NCBI RefSeq assembly: GCF_019976755.1
Contig: NZ_AP023446.1
Coordinates: 1 to 44,662, forward strand
Direction of reading: 5' to 3'
DNA from: Nostoc sp. MS1
GTDB taxonomy: Bacteria > Cyanobacteriota > Cyanobacteriia > Cyanobacteriales > Nostocaceae
DNA length: 44,662 nt
Numbering within the stretch: position 1 is the stretch's first letter; each line of letters starts with the position of its first letter. Shown piece after piece: positions 35,735-44,662 of this stretch. The notes beneath the pieces were generated by a model. The model had not been told where the DNA came from. It saw nothing but the letters and a program-made list of their open reading frames with translations, and did not search any database. The translations under genes were made by a program, and so were the position numbers.

Positions 35735-38215
35735 GTGAAAAACTGCGCCAAACTCTCAGAACAGCAATCTCAGTTCTTAGATGCAATGGCAACACAGTTG
35801 AATTTTGGAAGCGACACGTTAACTGTGTTTTTAAATCGCTTTGATAAGGCGAATCGCAATCAAGATAATTCTTTATTAGCAATTAAGATTCTCTGGAGCA
35901 GAGAACCAGAAGATAAAGCACAAAAATTACAAGATGAGTTAACGAAAATTTGTCGGGTATTTGAGGGCGCAGGCTGCCCAATTGAAAAACCGAAACGAGG
36001 TAGACAGCCCAAAGGTAAAAGTCCTTGGGAACAGGCGTTTAAATGGTTATGGGAAACTAAATTTATTGAATGGCAGCAAAGTCAAAAGGAACTTGTCCAG
36101 CCTGTAGAGATTGATATTTTAGTAAATCTGGTGCGTGAAAAGATCAGCCCATACATCCAAGAAGCATGTGGATGGATGCGTATGTTAGAGATTAATACCC
36201 CCATCGGTTTAAACGACATTTACACTCATGTGAACATTCTGGAGAAAATTACAGCAAGCAGAGGCTTAAAGATAGATCAACTTTTGAGAAACTGCAACCA
36301 GCAGGACTTGGAGCAATTTGGATTGAATCGAGTAGTAGAAAAGAGAGTACCAGGACTGAAAGCTGTTGAGCAACACTCGAAATTAATTATTTTAGGAAAG
36401 CCGGGGTCTGGTAAAACAACCTTTTAAAACGAATAGCAATTCAATGTAATTCAGGGCAATTTTTTGCAGATCGTGTTCCCCTTTTCATTACGCTAAAAGA
36501 CTTCGCTGAAGAAGGGAAACCAAATTTATTGCAATATATAAATGACCAATTTCTTATTAAAGATATTTCCGACCAAGAGATAACTAAAACACTATTGGAT
36601 CAAGGTCGGGTAATTTTGCTGCTTGATGGTTTAGATGAAGTTAAGCAAGCGGACATTAATAGAGTTTTGAGAGAAATTCGTAATTTTTCTACTCAGTATA
36701 GTAACAACTATTTTGTAATCACCTGCCGGATTGCATCAAATGAATTTACATTTCAACAGTTTACTGAGGTTGAGGTTGACGATTTTGATGATAAGCAGAT
36801 TGCGGAGTTTGCAAGAAAATGGTTTCAAACTGAACATCCAAAGAAAGCTGAACATTTTCTTCAAAAACTTCGAGGAGACCAACGGTTTAAAGAATTAGCA
36901 ACTAATCCCCTTCTCCTGACATTATTGTGCTTTGCGATTTGGTGAATTAGCAGATTTTCCTTCTAACCGTGCTGAACTTTACGAGGAAGGGGTAGAGATT
37001 TTGCTGAAAAAGTGGGATAGAACACGCAGCATTGAACGTGATTCGGTTTATCATAAACTCTCTCTTAAGCGCAAAGAAGACCTCCTCAGCAAGATTGCCT
37101 TAGAAACTTTTGTAGATGACAATTACTTCTTTAAAGAAAAACTTGTGGAAGGATACATTAGTGATTACATCAAAATCTACCTGATGCCCAAACCGATCCA
37201 GAAGCACTTTTACTAGATAGCAAAGCCGTTCTCAAATCGATTAAAGCACAGCATGGGCTACTTGTAGAAAGGGCAAGAGGAATTTATTCATTTTCCCATT
37301 TGACATTTCATGAGTTCTTCACAGCTAGAAATATTGCCTTTAGACCTAATCATCAGATGGCATTTCAACAGTTGGTTAGTCATATTACAGACAAGCGTTG
37401 GCAAGAAGTCTTCTTGTTAACGGTAGAAATATTGAATAATGCTGATGAGTTATTGCAGCTAATGAAACAGCAGATTGATGGACTGTTAACAACTGATAAA
37501 AAGTTGCAAAAGTTCCTCACTTGGGTTGAGTATAAATCTGGTTGTGTGAAAACGTCCTATAAAAAATCTGCTATTAGAGCCTTTTATTTCGACCTCGATT
37601 TAGACAGCCCTCCCGCTTTCATCTTCGCCCTCGACCGCGCCCTCGGTCTCGCTCTCGTTGGTGCCAGTGCCAGTATCGTCGATCATACGCTTGTCCTTGA
37701 CCGCGCCCTTGCTCGTACCCTCGCCCTCGCCTGCATCCTGTCTCAGCATAGCGACCGCGACCATACACACTTTTTCAACTTTACCCATGACCTCACCCAT
37801 GACCTCATCCGCGCTCTCGAATGCCTCCTCGACCACACCCTTATCGAACACACACGCAGTTTCGACCGCTTCTTCAGGCACGCCCTTGCCTTCACCCTCG
37901 ATCCCAAATTGCAGCTTACGTTGCAAGAACTTCAACAACAATTACCAAATCTAAGTCCAGAAAACTTAGAAAGATCCAAACAGTGGTGGCAAAACAATGG
38001 CAGATATTGGACTGAAGAACTTAGAACCGCGATAACTCAACATCACAATATTGGACACGACTGGCAATTTAACGACGAGCAAAAAAAAACTCTTGCAGCA
38101 GTATTATGACGCTAATAAGTTGCTAATCGATTGTCTCAACAGCGAATGTAATGTCAGTTGTTCAGTTCGCCGGGAGATTGAAGATACATTGTTGTTGCCA
38201 GTAAATCGAATTTAG
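35735..38215 (+). pseudogene. NACHT NTPase (likely anti-phage), four homopolymer slips
   Basis: The N-terminal helical domain reads MKNCAKLSEQQSQFLDAMAT. The NACHT module has Walker A ILGKPGSGKTTFLKR, Walker B VILLLDGLDEVKQ, and downstream ITCRIA, LATNPLLLTLLC and YSFSHLTFHEFFTAR. The C-terminal region has many LDRALxLAL-type repeats (37590-37910) and ends TLLLPVNRI at 38215. Slips near 36423 (one T short), 36935 (one T extra), 37157 (one A short) and 38090 (one A extra) are all in homopolymers. About 825 residues. Bacterial NACHT proteins sense phage and kill or arrest the cell; the repeat C-terminus is the presumed sensor and the N-terminus the effector. Confidence 0.88.
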
Positions 38216-38306
38216 TCTTTATGTAGAAATTAAAAAAAAAATTAAACTCCACCACTCCCCGATTTAATCTTCTCGCTCTCCTCACCAATCCATCATTCAT
38301 TTACAA

Positions 38307-38961
38307 TCAAGTTATAGTCGATATAACCAAGAATCGCCCCTCTTTTATCGCCTCATAACGGTTCTTGACGTGCCATTTACTGTACAAATCACTGGCATAG
38401 CATTTAACTGTACTAACTGAGAGAAACATTTCTTTGGCAATCTGTTCAAAAATTAAACCCTGAGCCAGTAAACGTAGGACTTGTATTTGTCGCTCGGTAG
38501 GTGGATCTATCAAGTTTTGTCAACGAAATTGGGGTCAATATATCTATTTTGATAAAGCCTTTCTAACAGTTTTTAGCCAGCTTAGGGTCAAGCAGGCATT
38601 CATCAAAGTAAGCTCTCTTGATGGCTAGTTCAATCAATTCTACATCAGCACTCTTGAGCATATAAGAATCAGCCCCATGACGGAAAGCCGAGTTAATAAA
38701 GTCTGAATGAGTCTCATTAGTAAAAATAACCACTTTACTATTAGTTTCTCTTTTAATTGAACGAGTAAGTTCTAAACCACTCATATCGGGTAATAGTAAA
38801 TCAACTAATACAACATCAGGATTTACTTGTTCAATTAACTGAAAACCTATCTTGCCACAACTAGCTGACCCTGTAACTTCTATATCAGGAGATTGTGCAA
38901 TAGCTCCTTTGATGCCTAAGAGCGTGAATGGTTCTGGTTCAACAATTACTATTCTCAGCAT
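38307..38961 (-). pseudogene. NarL/FixJ-type response regulator, frameshifted
   Basis: The receiver starts MLRIVIVEPEPFTLLGIKGA; phosphorylation site Asp in VVLVDLLLPDMSG, switch Thr in VVIFTNET, Lys in SYMLKSA. After a slip near 38530 the LuxR-type HTH reads TERQIQVLRLLAQGLIFEQI, AKEMFLSVSTVKCYASDLYS, KWHVKNRYEAIKEG. About 217 residues. No kinase gene nearby. Confidence 0.85.
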
Positions 38962-39020
38962 GATGTAGATAATATTCTAATAACAAATGGCTATTTATTG
39001 ACTGATTTATTATTGGTGTC

Positions 39021-39165
39021 CCTGCCGTGACTGTCCGTCTTGCCGTGAGGCTGCCGTAGGCTAAGACCTATACAGGGTATGAATTGCCGTGATTGTGCCG
39101 TATGCCGTGTCAACCCATAAAAGCCCTTTTTACATCCGTCCTACTCAGTACGGCAGTACGGCAAC
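39021..39165. repeat. Cluster of TGCCGT repeats
   Basis: TGCCGT (often TTGCCGTGA) starts at 39023, 39041, 39052, 39085, 39096 and 39103, with inverted copies ACGGCA at 39150 and 39158. The cluster lies between the ATPase gene end and the response regulator. Iteron or operator-like. Confidence 0.7.
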
Positions 39166-39169
39166 ACGC

Positions 39170-40992
39170 TCACCAATCGGGTAGAGAGTAGTTATCATTG
39201 CCATCACAATTTATCTTCTCTCTCTCTACTAATTCAGCTAAACCGTCAATTAATTCTGGCTCTGAATACCCAGATAATCTATCAGCCTTCTTCAAATCGC
39301 GTAATGTTTTTGGCGTTTTATTCTTGACATTCTGGAAATATTCGTAAATCTTTAATGCCACATTAGATAATGGTTTAGTGTGGGGAGGGTGAGCAGCATC
39401 TAAATTAAATTCAAGCTCATATACTCTATCTAAATATTCCTGTTCCGAAGCAATAGACTTGGTTTGATTAGATAACTTCGGCATCAATGCCACAACAAAA
39501 CCACCCACAGATGCAATTATGACTGGACGGAGATTTTGATAAGAGACTGTTTTAACTTCCAGATATTTAGATTTAATTTGTTCCCTCTCTTGCTTACCGG
39601 GAATGATGTCACTTCTATTCAAAATCAATTCCAATACACCATAAGATTCTTGTTCCCGTCCGTTCTTAATATACTTGTTACCCAACAGCAATAAATTGAG
39701 GCACATTCTTGTTTGAGCATCCATCTTTTCAATGCCCAATGCTGCCAAATTAAAAGACTGTAGAGAGGCAATAAATTTAGTATTAAACTCTCGACCAATC
39801 AGTAAAATATCAAGTAATTTACTCCCATAATTCCAATCAGAGTAAAGCTTGCTTAACTGATCAGCAATCACTAACCAGTCATCCAAAATTAGAATTAATG
39901 GCGGTAATGATTCGCGCTGTGATTCTGGTAATTGCTTACGTTGTTTGTAGGTCAGGTAAAAGTTGTTAATTACCTCTTTTGCTAGGTCTGGGTTCTCCTG
40001 ATCAAAGACAATTACTCTCTCCTTCTCTCGTAAACCACAGAAACTATCATTCTTAGCACTAATTACCCAGATATCCGCGCCTGGGGAATCAGCTAAGATT
40101 TTCCCAATCAAGTAATTGAGAGTAACTGATTTACCACTCCCTGGTGCAGCGACTAAAGCAGTGGAACTATCGGCTTTAGCTAGGGCTTGCAAAGTATTGA
40201 GGGCAAGAGTTTCTGATGGGTGAAGGCTACCATGAGTATTTTGTTGTAATGCTTGCGGTTGTTCCCCAGTTACTTTATCGTCACCCCTGGCGATATCCTG
40301 TATCGACTGCCCTGGCAATGCCCCGGCTGGCTGTCCTGTTGCCTGTTGTAGTTGCGCTCGTGCCTCAGCTTCAGCCCTTAACCTGACTTGCTCCTGAAAT
40401 ATAGCTAACTCCTGTGGTGTCATTTGAGACAATTGTGCTGCTCTTGCCCGTCGATTCTCACTCCATTGATGGAACTCGTAGTCTAGTTGGGCGGTGTAAC
40501 TTTCTTTGTGGAGCCTTAAACCTTCTCGAAGCTTGGCAATTAGCCAGTTGGTGCGGAGTTCCTCTCTAAGCTCAGGCAACAGTCGCATCAACCGCCATTC
40601 CCTAGCTTTGGACAGTCCGTAGGCTCCTCCAAGGAATAATAAAGAAACTAATCCCCAGCAAGCCTTATTCGGGTTGCTTGCGGGATTATTCTTAATCGGG
40701 TAGCTTTGCTTGGCAGAAAATTATCACGTTGAAATTCAGGGTTAGCTGGTGCGTAAACTTCGGCGTAAAACTCAGACTCCGGCATTATGTAGCGTTTATC
40801 TGGTGTGCAGTACCTTTGCCGATTCTCTGAATTGGTGAGTGTTTGAGGAACAAAGCAATATTCAACCAAACTGATTTGGGTTCCTGTAAATGACTTTGCC
40901 CCGCAAATTAACCCGATGGTTGCCAGCACACCCACAGTAATATTGTTGGCTGTCCCTGAACTTCTGTATGACTCGAATTGCTTACGTTTCAT
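39170..40992 (-). pseudogene. Membrane-anchored P-loop ATPase (FtsK/TraD-like), one frameshift
   Basis: From ATG 40992: MKRKQFESYRSSGTANNITV with a first hydrophobic helix (VGVLATIGLICGA). After a slip near 40680 comes a second (CWGLVSLLFLGGAYGL), then a coiled region and the ATPase core with Walker A VAAPGSGKSVTLNYL and Walker B PPLILILDDW. The C-terminus has a winged-helix-like part (TPKTLRDLKKADRLSGYSEP) and ends at 39170. About 607 residues. This layout is that of DNA-pumping or coupling ATPases. It ends the leftward series that begins with parM. Confidence 0.7.
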
Positions 40993-41131
40993 TGGTTTGC
41001 CCCTTTAGCACTGCTGCCAATAGCAACAACCCCACTGCACCTAACCCCATCAACAACCAAGGGGGTTCAGGTTGGGGAGTTGGTTTAACTTCGTAGCTTC
41101 TAACTTCCTCGTAGAACCGTGTCTTACCTAT
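40982..41131 (-). CDS. Small membrane protein (start uncertain)
   Basis: Frame FYEEVRSYEVKPTPQPEPPW, LLMGLGAVGLLLLAAVLKGQ, TNET. One transmembrane helix. The stop overlaps the ATPase start (ATGAAACGTAA). Only ATA at 41131 follows the ribosome site GGGGAGG, so the start is doubtful. Confidence 0.4.
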   Translation of the reverse strand: MGKTRFYEEVRSYEVKPTPQPEPPWLLMGLGAVGLLLLAAVLKGQTNET

Positions 41132-41565
41132 CTTGGTCGCCTCCCCTTACAACCCGGTATTCGTCAAAAGCTATCCACAGCGCAGCCCCTACGCTTACAG
41201 TTTGCACAGTTGCCACCATGAAGTCTTTGCCAATGTGGATTCTGCCGTCATATTGAATCTTGGTCAGGGTGTTGGCGAAGAATAAACCCAGTACAATGCT
41301 GCCGAGTGTCCCAGAAGCGATTCCCCAATTCCTAAACTCGTTAGTAAACTGACTCCAGTGTTGGCGGTGAATACGCCTAAGAATGTGGCTAGTGCTTTGT
41401 TGAGGAGTTGCTTATTGTTGAAGACATCCCTAATTGATTGCTCTAGCCTTTCGCCGTCTTCATCTTCTGGGAAAGCTTTTCTTGTTGCTGTTCACTCCAA
41501 TTGGTAGAGGAAGTTAGGTGATTGGTGGAGTGAAATTGAGATAACAAAGCGTCTAATTCATTCAT
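41124..41565 (-). pseudogene. Multi-pass small membrane protein, frameshifted
   Basis: MNELDALLSQFHSTNHLTSS from 41565 (AGGAG six bases upstream). After slips near 41475 and 41325 it reads LEQSIRDVFNNKQLLNKALA, TFLGVFTANTGVSLLTSLGI, GSIVLGLFFANTLTK and HIGKDFMVATVQTVSVGAAL, ending GGDQDR. Three likely membrane helices. Confidence 0.5.
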
Positions 41566-41633
41566 TTTTACTCCTAACCATACAAACTGGCATGGAAGCC
41601 AGAGTTTAAGAGACTCTGGCTTTTACCTGTGGC

Positions 41634-42304
41634 TTAAATACCCATAAAGTTGCGGAACCAATTACCAACACGACTAATTCCAGCAGTACGGCTGTAGTTC
41701 GGCTTGGGTATGCGGTCAGTCTTCGCTTCACTGCCATTAGTCCACAGTGCAGTAGTTACGGCAGTTTCATAAGCCCTATCCGCCGTATCCTGTGCTTCTG
41801 GTAGTTTGTTAGAAGCCTTAATTAAATCAGCCTCATATTTTGCGATCGCCATTAAATCGGCGGTGGCTCCCGCTATCTGAATCAGGGATGAGCGTTGAGC
41901 GTGTCGGGTTGCCTCCGCAGTAGTAGCGTTGACGTGTTCGGCTTGCATTTCGGTCAATTCGTTCTTGAAACGCTGTTCACCTTGTTTAGATGAATTGATA
42001 GCTTTCAGGGTTTGCGTTCCGTGTTTTTGGGTTAGTTGCACCAGTTCGGCATAGGCTTGATTTACATCCCCGGTTGTCTCAATAATCTTTCGATATGCCT
42101 CCAAAGCCTTGGGTAAATTGGCTTTGGCAGTATCGGACAATCGCGCCATATCTGCAATTTTAGTGATTACCGTTTGGTCGCCCTGGAGTGCCTTGTTAAA
42201 GTCCTCCGCCGAAACATCAAACAGCTTAGCCATCGCTCCCAAAGTACCAGGGGCATTAGTGGAGATATGGTTTTGAGTTTGGCAGTTCCATAATTACGGG
42301 TCAT
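41634..42304 (-). pseudogene. Unknown helical protein, one frameshift
   Basis: MTRNYGTAKLKTIS from 42304, then after one slip near 42260 GAMAKLFDVSAEDFNKALQG and a long Ala/Gln-rich helical body ending RVGNWFRNFMGI. About 223 residues. Start overlaps the previous stop (TAATG). The amphipathic, rod-like composition suggests a structural part; no family recognised. Confidence 0.55.
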
Positions 42305-42477
42305 TATTCTTCTTCCTCCTCATCAACAGCCAAAGGGTTAACCGTGCTGATGAAATGCACTTTGGCGGTGCTGTTGGATGCGGCGGCTAATGCGTCTTCT
42401 GGTAAGTCGTAGGGTGTAACCTTGTTTACACCTTCATCGACATTATCGGCTTCACAGAGATAATATTTGCTGTCCAT
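42304..42477 (-). CDS. Small acidic protein, 57 aa
   Basis: MDSKYYLCEADNVDEGVNKV, TPYDLPEDALAAASNSTAKV, HFISTVNPLAVDEEEEE. AAGGA 11 bases upstream. Stop overlaps the next start. Unknown. Confidence 0.55.
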   Translation of the reverse strand: MDSKYYLCEADNVDEGVNKVTPYDLPEDALAAASNSTAKVHFISTVNPLAVDEEEEE

Positions 42478-42550
42478 CTTGCTAGAATCCTTCTGTGTAT
42501 AAATATTGGCGGTCGCTAAGTTCTGTCATTCTTTGCGATCGCTCTCCCTT

Positions 42551-42757
42551 CTACTGCGAAAATGCTTCAAGCTTCGCTACATCGATAGTTGTTCTCTCCT
42601 CAACTTCCCACTGCAAGTAAGTCAATGCTGTTGTTGCATCTCCTAGCGTCAAGTCGGGACTATAGTTGAGTGCAATTTGCTTGTAATCGGGATGGTTGCG
42701 AATCTGTAGAATTGCTTGCTGTGCCTCTTGAATTAGGCTAGTTAATGATTGGCTCAT
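42551..42757 (-). CDS. Small helical protein, 68 aa
   Basis: MSQSLTSLIQEAQQAILQIR, NHPDYKQIALNYSPDLTLGD, ATTALTYLQWEVEERTTIDV. Intact; unknown. Confidence 0.55.
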   Translation of the reverse strand: MSQSLTSLIQEAQQAILQIRNHPDYKQIALNYSPDLTLGDATTALTYLQWEVEERTTIDVAKLEAFSQ

Positions 42758-42784
42758 AATTGTGCCTGTTAGTTAATAGATTTG

Positions 42785-42961
42785 TTAGTGACGTTTACGT
42801 GTCGCTGGCTTTTGTTGTAGATGGGCGATTGCTCCTATGCTGAACATTCCTCCACCTATCATTGCTGTAGTAGTTGCACCAAACTTTTGAGTAGAGAGAT
42901 AACCAAAACCAACACAACTAGATAGAAATAAAGTGGCTCCAATTACTTGTCTAATTTTCAC
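42785..42961 (-). CDS. Small membrane protein, 58 aa, GTG start
   Basis: MKIRQVIGATLFLSSCVGFG, YLSTQKFGATTTAMIGGGMF, SIGAIAHLQQKPATRKRH. Two hydrophobic segments and a basic tail. AAGGAG seven bases before GTG 42961. Confidence 0.6.
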   Translation of the reverse strand: MKIRQVIGATLFLSSCVGFGYLSTQKFGATTTAMIGGGMFSIGAIAHLQQKPATRKRH

Positions 42962-42974
42962 AATTATTTCTCCT

Positions 42975-43241
42975 TCAAAATAGTGCTAATTGCAGTGATT
43001 CTTGACTGATGACTGAGACATTAACGCTCATCCCTACTACTTCCTCACATCGATTTATCAGAGTGCTGTGGTTAATAATTAAATCAACTTTCTTTCGTTG
43101 TCCTGCGAGTGGACGAAAATGATATTTAGGAGCGCGAATTGTGCCTGTTTTGTACAGGTATTGATATAAGTTTCGGTCTATCTGATAGACCTTTGACTGG
43201 GTTAGTAATGTGCTGTCATAGACTCTACTTAAGTTATTCAT
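42975..43241 (-). CDS. Unknown protein, 88 aa
   Basis: MNNLSRVYDSTLLTQSKVYQ, IDRNLYQYLYKTGTIRAPKY, HFRPLAGQRKKVDLIINHST. Start overlaps the previous stop. The N-terminus could be a small helix-turn-helix. Unknown. Confidence 0.55.
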   Translation of the reverse strand: MNNLSRVYDSTLLTQSKVYQIDRNLYQYLYKTGTIRAPKYHFRPLAGQRKKVDLIINHSTLINRCEEVVGMSVNVSVISQESLQLALF

Positions 43242-43392
43242 GACTGCCTCTTAAAGACTTAACAAGGGTGTCGCCGTAATTAACCAACAGGATGGTAAAT
43301 AACTGTGAGTAAGTGCTGATTCCTGTCTGGGTGATGATTTCTTCAGCTTTTGGTAAATACTTCTGATCCAAAACAATCCGCTTCTGACTCAT
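43234..43392 (-). CDS. Small RHH-like protein, 52 aa
   Basis: MSQKRIVLDQKYLPKAEEII, TQTGISTYSQLFTILLVNYG, DTLVKSLRGSHE. A short strand then two helices, as in RHH proteins. Overlaps both neighbours, so it is translationally coupled. Confidence 0.55.
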   Translation of the reverse strand: MSQKRIVLDQKYLPKAEEIITQTGISTYSQLFTILLVNYGDTLVKSLRGSHE

Positions 43393-43804
43393 AACTTTAA
43401 ACTCCTCATCAATGCTTGTCCTTTTGGCTTCTCGATTGGTTGTGTAGATTCAGTTGTGGTAACTTGGGTGAGCTTTTCTGGCTCTACTGTCACAGGTGTA
43501 GGAAAAGATATTTTCAAACTCGTCGTATTACCTGCTAAGTATTCAGAAATTAATAAATTTGTGACGCAAGCTATATTGATGCTCTCTCTAACCCGTATTG
43601 TGACAACCAGTCATAATGACGTTTACTTAATCTCACTCTTGTTTCTGCTGTCTCAATTTGTGACAAAGAAGATATTTTCAAGTCCCATTTATGTCTGATT
43701 GCATCCAACAGCAGATTTACGGTATCACTCAGCTTTAAATATTCGAGTGACTGTCTGATTCCCTCAACTTTCGCCGCCACAGAGGGCGCTAAACGTACTT
43801 GCAT
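43389..43804 (-). pseudogene. Double ribbon-helix-helix protein (ParR-like), one frameshift
   Basis: MQVRLAPSVAAKVEGIRQSL, EYLKLSDTVNLLLDAIRHKW, then RVRLSKRHYDWLSQYGLE. After a slip near 43590 it reads SINIACVTNLLISEYLAGNT, a proline-rich tail, and MRSLKL. Two RHH units in tandem. It starts five bases after the parM stop, so it is the likely centromere-binding adaptor. Confidence 0.65.
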
Positions 43805-43808
43805 TTCA

Positions 43809-44603
43809 TCACATAGCCAACAATGCTTGAATGTTTGATAACTGTGGATTCACGGGAATATAAAATCCTGGTTTGGCGCTTAATTTCTGGCGAACTAAAT
43901 TGGCACATCCACCAATCAGCATGATGTTGGTGACATCGGCTAAGTAATCATTTGCTGCTGTGGTTATACCGTCCATCAGCCCGTTAAACCAGTTTTCTAA
44001 CAGCCCAGGAAAGACGGAACTAAAATCATATTTCCGCCCATAAGTTAATGAACCGTCAGCGATCGCATCCATCATCTTGGCCACTTTAAAGGCGACGTTA
44101 TCGCGCTTGGCGTGACTCTGCATTAGGTCTGAGTTGATGATGTCGTTAGCTAAGGAGACACCGCCAACTTTGGGGATTGAACGACGGGTGAGAACTTCAC
44201 CACCGGGAGTCATAACGACGTAGTTTGTGGTTCCTCCACCGATATCAATGGCGAGGGTGTCGCCTTCAGGTTCCAACTTGCCTGTTTTGTAGCCGTTGAC
44301 CACAGCCACATCTGTTTCTAAATAAAACTCAACGTTTTTGATGCGGTGTTTGTAGCTCCTGCCGTTGACCGTCACTTGATGATCTGCAATCAAGGTTTGA
44401 CGGATGGTGTCTTCATCCCATTGATTTCGTTCTGGGACTAAGAATCTAACAGTACCCTCAAAATCTTGTCGTAAGCCTGCTAGAGTGAAGGGTTTGACAA
44501 ATTCTGGTAGTTGCTTTCCTCTCTCTGCTGCTGTCTGCGGGTTTTTCTGCTTGGTTGCTCGTTCTCCCAAAACTAATACCTTGTCGTCTAGTTTGACGCT
44601 GGG
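43809..44603 (-). CDS. Actin-like plasmid segregation protein ParM, exon 2
   Basis: This holds 264 codons after the intron, starting PSVKLDDKVLVLGERA. It carries the actin-ATPase phosphate-2 motif LAIDIGGGTTNYVV and the adenosine motif MLIGGCANLV near the end, as in ParM/Alp proteins. Such proteins polymerise into ATP-driven filaments that push plasmid copies apart, usually with a small DNA-binding adaptor (ParR) and a repeat centromere. The stop at 43809 is five bases before the start of an RHH protein, the expected ParR position. The open frame runs on to 44645 into intron sequence, but that part would be removed by splicing. Confidence 0.88.
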   Translation of the reverse strand, partial: PSVKLDDKVLVLGERATKQKNPQTAAERGKQLPEFVKPFTLAGLRQDFEGTVRFLVPERNQWDEDTIRQTLIADHQVTVNGRSYKHRIKNVEFYLETDVAVVNGYKTGKLEPEGDTLAIDIGGGTTNYVVMTPGGEVLTRRSIPKVGGVSLANDIINSDLMQSHAKRDNVAFKVAKMMDAIADGSLTYGRKYDFSSVFPGLLENWFNGLMDGITTAANDYLADVTNIMLIGGCANLVRQKLSAKPGFYIPVNPQLSNIQALLAM

Positions 44604-44662
44604 GTTAAACTCAACGAGACAGTCACCTATCCCGTTGGTCTTCAAAACCGTGCTTGAGACTT
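44604..44662 (-). mobile_element. Group II intron, 3' end (rest of domain V and domain VI)
   Basis: On the minus strand this continues domain V from base 1. It then forms domain VI: CAACGGGATAG, loop GTGA, CTGTCTCGTTG, with an unpaired A suited to branching. The linker GTTTAAC follows and ends at 44604, giving the expected AY 3' terminus. Immediately after comes CCC AGC GTC, in frame with the actin-like protein. The match of the two window ends inside one RNA domain is the main evidence that the window is a closed circle. Confidence 0.88.

Noticed and set aside
37600..37954. Overlapping ORFs on both strands in the NACHT C-terminus
   Set aside because: They arise from low-complexity LDRAL repeats; the NACHT frame continues cleanly through.

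Overview
The window is plasmid DNA of a filamentous, Nostoc/Anabaena-type cyanobacterium. Supporting signs are many HIP1 octamers (GCGATCGC), short dispersed repeats of the Nostoc kind, a long array of odd tRNA genes, an rbp-rpsU gene pair and a DUF1400 hydrolase. The two window ends appear to join. Read on the minus strand, base 1 and then base 44662 run uninterrupted through domain V of a group II intron. The window is therefore very probably a complete circular plasmid of 44,662 bp, opened inside that intron.

Layout. (1) 1-2622 and 39-44.66 kb, minus strand: a leftward gene series starting with an actin-like ParM gene. The intron splits this gene, and removing it restores one 310-codon frame. 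It is followed by an RHH (ParR-like) protein, several very small and mostly overlapping genes, small membrane proteins and a membrane-anchored P-loop ATPase. (2) 2.7-3.1 kb: a large palindromic operator and a divergent, frameshifted RHH gene. (3) 3.6-6.9 kb: a primase/SF3-helicase replication gene. (4) 7-14.6 kb: cargo, namely a phospholipase D remnant, a ricin-lectin/DUF4114 protein, Coq4, pterin carbinolamine dehydratase, an alpha/beta hydrolase split by an insertion, and a methyltransferase, mixed with small inverted-repeat elements. (5) 14.6-16.5 kb: MobV relaxase-primase and a pMV158-like oriT. (6) 17.2-19.4 kb: gene-free, with several repeat families including ten 11-bp units; a candidate origin or centromere. 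(7) 19.4-22.5 kb: an HU-like protein, a FinO-like protein, small unknown genes, ribosomal protein S21 and an HNH nuclease. (8) 22.6-25.3 kb: about 27 tRNA or tRNA-like genes behind one promoter. One has a CUA (amber-reading) anticodon, four carry 20-26 nt repeat insertions, and one is split by a 275-bp element with a 5-bp target duplication. (9) 25.4-26.7 kb: ParA and a ParB-like partner. (10) 27-35.7 kb: small unknown genes, a tyrosine recombinase, an HNH protein and a 2Fe-2S ferredoxin. (11) 35.7-39 kb: a NACHT NTPase, likely anti-phage, and a NarL-type response regulator.

Many conserved genes are broken by single-base gains or losses, nearly all in short homopolymers. Restoring one base each time gives a family-like protein. 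Either the sequence has homopolymer errors or the plasmid is decaying by slippage. Genes read this way are listed as frameshifted.
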